From positions 9,599,794 to 9,663,793 of the forward strand of contig CM030840.1 in NCBI GenBank assembly GCA_018105865.1: a stretch of DNA of 64,000 bases, written 5' to 3'. Both the position numbers and the translations under genes were made by a program. Each line of letters starts with the position of its first letter. Within the stretch, counting starts at the first letter, position 1. Below are positions 59,054 to 64,000 of this stretch, piece after piece. Source of the DNA: Metaphire vulgaris. Lineage: Eukaryota > Annelida > Clitellata > Crassiclitellata > Megascolecidae. The notes under the pieces are model-generated. The model saw only the letters and a program-made list of their open reading frames with translations, did no database searches and had not been told where the DNA came from.

Positions 59054-59098
<45 letters not shown>

Positions 59099-59556
59099 AA
59101 TGTCAATTTGTATAGCGCTATGTGCCTGGTGAAGGCCATAGTCAAGAGCACTTTAAAGAAGCCTCTGATATGAAATGCTAAAAAGATGCGTCTTGAGTTT
59201 CATTGCAAATTTGTCATGAGTGGTCTCGCTAGTTATTACCTCGGGGAGGGAGAGTTCCAAAGTCTAGAGATCCCCCTCGAGACAGATCTATCCCCAAATT
59301 TGGCTGTCTTAGACTGGGGAGGGACAACAAGCTGGACTCGGCGACTTGCTCGTAGCTGCGAGCGTCTGTCAGATAGGGAGGGTCGGTGCACCAGTCTCGA
59401 TAAATCCCAATGTCATGTCTTTTAAAAATTTTGGTATTTAGCCTGTTGAAGGTTGATCCTGCCACTGCTATTCTTCGTTTAATCTCCAAGTACGAGCCTC
59501 CTTTTGCTTCCAATTCACTTCCCAAGTAAACGAAATTCTTCACTATTTCAATTTCT
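58078..59556 (-). mobile_element. RTE-like C-terminal copy, split by two CR1 ends
   Basis: Minus strand 59556-59405: KEIEIVKNFVYLGSELEAKG and IKRRIAVAGSTFNRLN, KIFKRHD; then 58617-58078: MKTKLRILNTCVIPILIYG, GLRRILRIGYKKHITSEEV, MKWTGH, IFNYKPEERRSKGRPKRRWV, LEEIAKNRELWRDV. An (ACCTG)-like tail at 58090-58105. The interruption at 58618-59404 is flanked by ATCCCA on both sides (58612-58617 and 59405-59410). Confidence 0.8.
58618..59404 (-). mobile_element. Two stacked CR1-like 3' ends
   Basis: Two minus-orientation CR1 3' ends, 58622-59055 and 59056-59404, each with a GCGCTATA-type terminus (58661 and 59113) and an (AAT)n tail (58619-58640 and 59057-59096). The coding remnants read GERSFARGNPALWSSL-like and GDRSVSRGISRLWNSP-like on the minus strand. 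The second is inserted at or into the 5' edge of the first. Confidence 0.75.
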
Positions 59557-59560
59557 TTAA

Positions 59561-59632
59561 CCCCTTAACAGGGTATTTAACTGTAACTCAATGTAAAATG
59601 GACGGATATATCCGGGATCCCCAGTTAAGGGG
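59561..59632. mobile_element. piggyBac-type MITE, 72 bp
   Basis: TTAA at 59557-59560 and 59633-59636 flanks ends CCCCTTAACAGGG and the inverse CCCCAGTTAAGGGG. No coding. TTAA duplication is diagnostic for piggyBac-type transposition (known). Confidence 0.85.
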
Positions 59633-59754
59633 TTAATGCTGTTTATGCTAATGTATTAAATTAGTCTTTTGCAAATATATGGTTTTTCAACTCTGAATGC
59701 CACTAGCATATACTGGTCATTATCAGGAGGTTCACAGATTCCACTACTCATCAT

Positions 59755-61185
59755 AACTGACAACTTACATAGCGCAGTATGCATGACAAAAGGTCAAAAT
59801 CAAGAGCACTTTACAGCAAATAAAATATCTCAACTGTACAAAATATTAAACAAGTGTGTTTTGAGTCTTCTGGCGAACATTTTAGGAGAAGTCACTTCTG
59901 TCATGTCATCCGGCAGTGCGTTCCATAGAGCTGGATTCCCGCGAGACACCGATCTCTCCCCGAATATCACAGTCTTGGCTGAGGTGGTATGAACAGCCGA
60001 GCTCGGCCGCTTGATCGGAGTCATGAACGCACTTTGGTCATCGTAGGCATGCGTATCAGCGCCGTTAGATAGTCCGGGCAGGTGGGATCACGGAGCATTC
60101 GATACGTAAACCAGCATCGTTTGTACCTGATCCTTTGCAGAATCCGCAGCCAGTGGAGCCAGTCTCTCAGTATAGGTGTTATGTGCTCGTTCCACTTGAC
60201 ACCAAAGATCACTCGAGCAGCCGCATTCAGAACTGACTGCAGCCGATTCAACTGACAATCCGGGAGCCCAAGCAGAATACTATTACAATAGTCTAGTCAT
60301 GATAAGATGGACGCCCTGACTAGTTGTATTGTAGCATCAATTGTGAGGTAGCGACGGATCTTCACGATCTTTCGAAGATGATAGTAGCATGACCTTGTCA
60401 CGTTGCTAATGTGACCAGTGAGCGTCAGTGATTCAACCAGGGTGACTCCCAATAAGTGCAATTCCTTTACTGGGGCAATCTCAGTGCCCTCGATCAAGAA
60501 CTGGATCCGGGGAATCATGCACACCCTCCTGGGGGTGCTGACCCAGAGGAGCTCAGTCTTATCGGGATTCAAGGTTAATCTATTCACTGCAGTCCATTGG
60601 TTTACCGCAGAGATACAGTTAAGTATCCTGAACCGTAGCCCATCAGTCGCATCAGGTGAACAGAATCCATATATCTGGCTATCATCCGCGTATGCATGAG
60701 ACAACAGCCCAGCAGAAGAGACGATGCTTCCTATGTCAGCGACATAGAGGACGAATAGCAGCAGTCCAAGGACCGATCCCTGCGGTGCCCCAAAGTGGGC
60801 TGGACGAGTGGAAGACATGGAGCCATTCCACCAGACCGACTGCGTCCTACCCGTCCTACCCGTTCAGCCACGCCAATACTTGTCTGTTAAAACCATAGGA
60901 CCTTTCAAGCCGGTGAATGAGAATATCATGATCGACGGTGTCAAATGCGGCTGAAAAATCCAGTGAGCAGAGGAGGGCGAGTTGCCCGTTTGCGGTCGCA
61001 TTGACGATGTCTCCAAAGACCTTCATGATCGCAGTCTCTGTGGAATGGCCACGTTGATAAGCAGACTGGTCCCTTGGCATCAGACGATTCATGTCTAGGT
61101 GGGCAACCAGCTGCTTGTTTACCAGTCTCTCCAGTACTTTGGAGAGAAATGGCAAATTAGAGACTGGCCGATAGCTCTTGGCATA
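59755..61185 (-). pseudogene. CR1-like LINE copy, RT to 3' end
   Basis: Minus strand: [59 protein letters not shown]-, APQGSVLGLLLFVLY, SHAYADDSQIYGFC, TLNPDKTELLWVSTPRR, LLGVTLVESLTL, CPDYLTALIRMP, GERSVSRGNPALWNALP. The terminus GCGCTATGTAAGTTGTCAG (minus) is at 59758-59776. Frames are broken in a few places. It is close in sequence to the copy at 29375-30302 but lacks that copy's deletions. Confidence 0.87.
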
Positions 61186-61573
61186 AGAGTCTCTCCAAAA
61201 CAAAAATTTAAACTTTAGATTATTTTTACAAATAGTGTAAGCAATATTGCAATGGAAACAAATTTTAATGCACATATAATTTTAATTTCTAACAATCGAT
61301 AGATTATGAAAATTCAAAAATCTTAAAAAATTTAATTTTACACAGCAGGCTAAATAAGTTTGTATGAAGTGGAAATATTTGAAGGAACAACTGTGTTTCG
61401 TCACTGTCCAAATTAAAAACACAATGGCCTGTTGCAAATGTAAACAAGAGTAGGGAAAAATAAAAAAAAACATTGTAAAAGTGAAGGTACTGATAATTAA
61501 TTAATTGGCTACTAATGACAACCTTTCTCTTTCTCCCTCAGATTATTTGCTGTTGCAATCTTTCACTTCATAC
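61186..61573. other. Intron DNA, unrecognised
   Basis: AT-rich; ends at a NAV exon. Confidence 0.6.
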
Positions 61574-61667
61574 CTTTGCTAAAGGTTACTTCTCCAATGG
61601 AAAAACTCTTAACACTTTCTTCACTCAATCCTAAGCCTGATTCTGGATCCAACATGAAGCAGTGATC
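61574..61667 (-). CDS. Probable NAV/unc-53-like exon (first in window)
   Basis: 94-bp minus-strand exon with a pyrimidine-rich acceptor (GCTGTTTTTCTAG|GAT) and donor AAAG|GTATGA. It encodes 31 codons including DPESGLGLSEESV and FSIGEVTF, then one base (G) that pairs in phase with the GC opening the exon at 55091-55165. The protein sequence alone is only weakly diagnostic. The assignment rests on open frame, good splice sites, matching phase and position immediately upstream of a clear navigator exon. More 5' exons must lie right of 64000. Confidence 0.62.
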
Positions 61668-62434
61668 CTAGAAAAACAGCACATTTAGAGAATAGTTAAC
61701 AGTTTAGAAAAGTCAGTTTGTTTCAAGGCCATTACTGTCGCAAAACCTATTTTTATGTTTCTATAATTACATTCTAACATACATAGAAGACCTCAATTTG
61801 TAAATCAGAATAAATAATAATTACTGGATTTTAATGGACTTAGTAGGATCCCTCCTGTACTAAAACCACTGTAACTCATATAGCTCTCTATTTCAGCTTC
61901 AGTTTGTTTTGATCACAAAAGAAAACAAACAGTTTGCAGTATACAGTACAATGCCAAAGCAGCTCATACACCGGTATTCATTTTCAATTCTTTATAATTT
62001 TGCAATATAGTAACTGTGTATAACTCACAGTTGAACTCTGATATCACTCAAATTTCTGTGGCTGAAGCTCTACCCCAGGCCCCATGGGGGATTACGATGC
62101 TTTCCCCATCTGTGCCTGACCCTGTGATGGTGCCCCATATTGTGGAACCCTGGTCGAACTTCATAGTTCAAATTATATTACAATAACAAAACTATGTACA
62201 ATAGAAGCCGATATTAAATATTGTTTTATCCTTTTCTGTAATTATTGCACGTAATCACAATAAAAGCACTTCATACTTGAAGATTTAATACTTACCGGTA
62301 TACAACTGCATGTGCAATAAGAATTTTGCAACTATGGCCCCTGAAAAGAAATGCTGCAGAATTTGGCCATTCATGAGAAAAGTTTGTGGACTGCTGACAT
62401 AAACCCAGTCAAATGGTGTATGTACCTCATTCCT
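61668..62434. other. Intron DNA, unrecognised
   Basis: No gene or repeat supported. Confidence 0.55.
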
Positions 62435-62600
62435 ATAAATCCTACATATGGCCTTTTCGCGCGGAGGAGATAAACATCCAAGTAGGGGATTGCTCGTCAG
62501 GGATATACCATTAGTGATGAAGGCTTCGGCCGAAGAATTACTTTGGGTGCTATGCGAGGTGGGCAGGCCTGACGAGAATCCTGACATGATGGCTAACGCA
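62435..62600 (+). mobile_element. Isolated 5' end of the RTE-like element
   Basis: Homologous to 38124-38285: AAATCC at 62436, CCAAGTAGGGGATTG (identical in both), outer stem GGATT+CTCGTCAGG (62487-62501) with CCTGACGAG+AATCC (62568-62581), hairpins CATT/GATG, GGC-TTCG-GCC and TTACTTT/GAGGTGG, GAGGTGGGCAGGCCT. Homology stops near 62590, just before an (ATT)n LINE tail. A LINE 5' end without its 3' end is unusual. Confidence 0.75.
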
Positions 62601-62604
62601 GGCG

Positions 62605-62642
<38 letters not shown>

Positions 62643-63515
62643 GAACATTTCTATAGCGCAAATTATCGCAAAGCAGCAAATGCACTCATGTCAGTTGCGA
62701 ACCAGATCAATCAAACAAGAATGTCTTCAGTTGTTTCCTAAAAGATAACAGCGTCATGGTTGAGTCAGAGGAACGCAATGTTGCTGGCAGACTGTTCCAA
62801 ACAACCGGGCCAGCAACGGCCAGGTTGCAGTCACCAAAGCCTGTCCGAGTTCGAGGCACTGCAAGTGTGCTGGTCAAGGCGGAGCGCAGATGCGACCGAC
62901 CAGGCAACTTAGCCGTCGAGCAGAACATATCAGTTAGATATGACGGAGCAGAGCTGTGTTGGGCCTTGAACAGGATGGTCCCGAGTTTAAAAGTCACACG
63001 TTGATCGACCGGGAGCCAGTGGAGCTCCCGTAGTACTGGTGTGATATGATCGAACTTCCCTCTCTGGAACACCAAGCGTGCAGCTGCATTCTGGACGAGT
63101 TGAAGTTTCTGTATCAGATGGTCACTGATGCCATAAAGGATGCTGTTGCAGTAGTCGAGTCTGCTGCTGATGAATGCTTGAGCCAGCATCCTAGTTGCGT
63201 CAGGTGTCAGCGAGTTCCTCATTGCCCGCAGCTGGCGAAGCTGGAAGAACGACTTCCTGCAAACTGATGCAACGTGGTTGGCCATTGTCAGTTGACTATC
63301 AATTAACACTCCGAGGTTATTGACCACTGTAGCACATTCGATGGTGGCGTCAGGACGGCGTAAGGCATTTATTGTAATCTTTTGAATCTGTTGTCTTGTG
63401 CCCAGCCAGATAATTTGTGTCTTATCTTCATTCAGCTTTAGGCAGTTCTCCGCCATCCAGCCCCGGATTCTAGTGATACAGTCACTTAACTGGTCCATTA
63501 ATGCTTGCTCTCCAC
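62605..63515 (-). mobile_element. L2-like LINE, RT thumb to 3' end
   Basis: Minus-strand copy with 263 open codons (63498-62707), then the 3' end TGCGCTATAGAAATG and an (AAT)n tail at 62607-62640. 5' truncated at about 63515. Confidence 0.88.
62707..63498 (-). CDS. L2-like ORF2 C-terminal fragment, open frame
   Basis: Encodes CLKLNEDKTQIIWLGTRQQ, VNNLGVLIDSQLTMANH, FISSRLDYCNSILYGI, LQLVQNAAARLVFQRG, PVLRELHWLPVDQRV, AVAGPVVWNSLPATLR and FRKQLKTFLFD, the RT thumb and C-terminal part of an L2-type LINE. The YADD palm and endonuclease are absent, so this is not a functional gene although uninterrupted. The start is simply the first in-frame Met. Confidence 0.85.
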   Translation of the reverse strand: MDQLSDCITRIRGWMAENCLKLNEDKTQIIWLGTRQQIQKITINALRRPDATIECATVVNNLGVLIDSQLTMANHVASVCRKSFFQLRQLRAMRNSLTPDATRMLAQAFISSRLDYCNSILYGISDHLIQKLQLVQNAAARLVFQRGKFDHITPVLRELHWLPVDQRVTFKLGTILFKAQHSSAPSYLTDMFCSTAKLPGRSHLRSALTSTLAVPRTRTGFGDCNLAVAGPVVWNSLPATLRSSDSTMTLLSFRKQLKTFLFD

Positions 63516-63574
63516 TCGCATTCCCGCTTACTCACTGGGCAGCAGCAGTGAGGGTAGAGAAGGTGGCGCAGTAT

Positions 63575-63850
63575 TGACCTGAACAGGCCCGTACGAAGTG
63601 GAGGCGCAGGGGTGCAGCTGCACCCCTGGAAAATTCAGGGGGTGCAGTGCATCCCCTGGAGACCTGTAGGAATCTGCACCCCTGGAAAAAAATAAGAAAG
63701 TAAATTCAATGCGTGAAGACCTTTTTTTAGTTTGTCAGGGGTATAAGAGAGGAAATTCCGTGCGTGATTTCCTTCTTTTGCTTGTCAGGGGTATAAGAGA
63801 GTAAATTCCATGCGTGAAGACTTTTTTTGCTTGTCAGGAAGTGCGATTAT
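63575..63850. mobile_element. hAT-like element with GAYCTTTTTTGCTTGTCA repeats
   Basis: Starts CAGGCCCGTACGAAGTGGAG, then GGGGTGCAGCTGCACCCCTG (a palindrome), then three 50-bp units (63690-63840) containing GTATAAGAGAG-AAATTC and ACCTTTTTTTAGTTTGTCAG or close variants. No right end identified. Confidence 0.55.
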
Positions 63851-64000
63851 AAAGATTGCCTTCTATAATTTTTGGATTTAACTTGTTATTTTGCAGTTCA
63901 CTGTTTGCTGATGCCTCTGAGCATTATAAATAGCACCATAAAATTAGGCAAATGGATTAGATTAAATATGTTGTAATCCACTGGACAACACAGTTGGATT

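Overview
This 64 kb window is nuclear DNA from an AT-rich, intron-rich animal, most likely an aquatic invertebrate. The evidence is GT-AG introns with matching codon phases, a neuron-navigator (NAV/unc-53-type) host gene, and a TE mix of CR1/L2-like LINEs, RTE-like LINEs, many hAT elements, Ty3/gypsy, Ty1/copia, piggyBac-type MITEs and a LINE with a restriction-like endonuclease. I cannot name the species. No tRNA, rRNA, CRISPR or bacterial-type operon is visible.

Host gene. The only host gene I can defend lies on the minus strand. Six exons (61574-61667, 55091-55165, 33164-33333, 32681-32893, 12947-13215, 7756-7874) join in consistent phase into the C-terminal P-loop (AAA-like) part of a NAV protein, 940 bp of coding DNA in all. 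The introns are about 6.4, 21.8, 0.27, 19.5 and 5.1 kb, and the 3' end of the gene should lie left of base 1. One exon has an apparent 2-nt deletion close to the P-loop. Everything else is intron filled with mobile elements.

Layout. 1-4225: a broken minus-strand transposase-like gene, split by a CR1 3' end that is itself split by an RTE copy. 5.0-7.7 kb: CR1 fragments and a 76-nt palindrome. 8.3-13 kb: hAT elements and satellites. 13.5-14.9 kb: a 23-bp minisatellite and an unclassified TE end. 14.9-24.7 kb: an RTE element broken by a gypsy element, which in turn carries a hAT element, an L2-like end and a nearly complete CR1; the RTE also holds two more CR1 ends, one of them broken by a piggyBac-like element. 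24.7-32.6 kb: CR1 and RTE copies, a hAT with BED and C-terminal remnants, and an unexplained GC-rich block. 33.3-37.9 kb: a hAT, a long-inverted-repeat element, LINE ORF1 remnants, CR1 and copia. 38117-41481: a full-length RTE-like LINE with an intact ORF and a 12-bp target-site duplication (TSD). 41.9-46.7 kb: two copies of a (TA)n-associated LINE, an RTE and GC-rich word repeats. 47.2-50.1 kb: a hAT with a perfect TSD containing an RTE. 51.5-54.65 kb: a four-level nest. 55.5-57.2 kb: a CR1 with a 455-codon ORF. 58-63.8 kb: RTE, CR1, L2, a piggyBac MITE and a hAT.

Most interesting signal. The 5' region of the intact RTE-like element (38117-38272) and a separate copy at 62460-62600 can fold into the same four-stem RNA, with four compensatory base-pair exchanges in the outer stem. 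The first 64 nt also resemble a hepatitis-delta-like ribozyme placed exactly at the element's 5' end. Other strong signals are at least eight hAT insertions with identifiable 8-bp TSDs (six perfect, one with a mismatch, one in AT-rich sequence), an internal motif shared by hAT elements with different ends, and a 'GCGCTATA' 3' end shared by otherwise different CR1/L2 copies whose tails seed most of the microsatellites.
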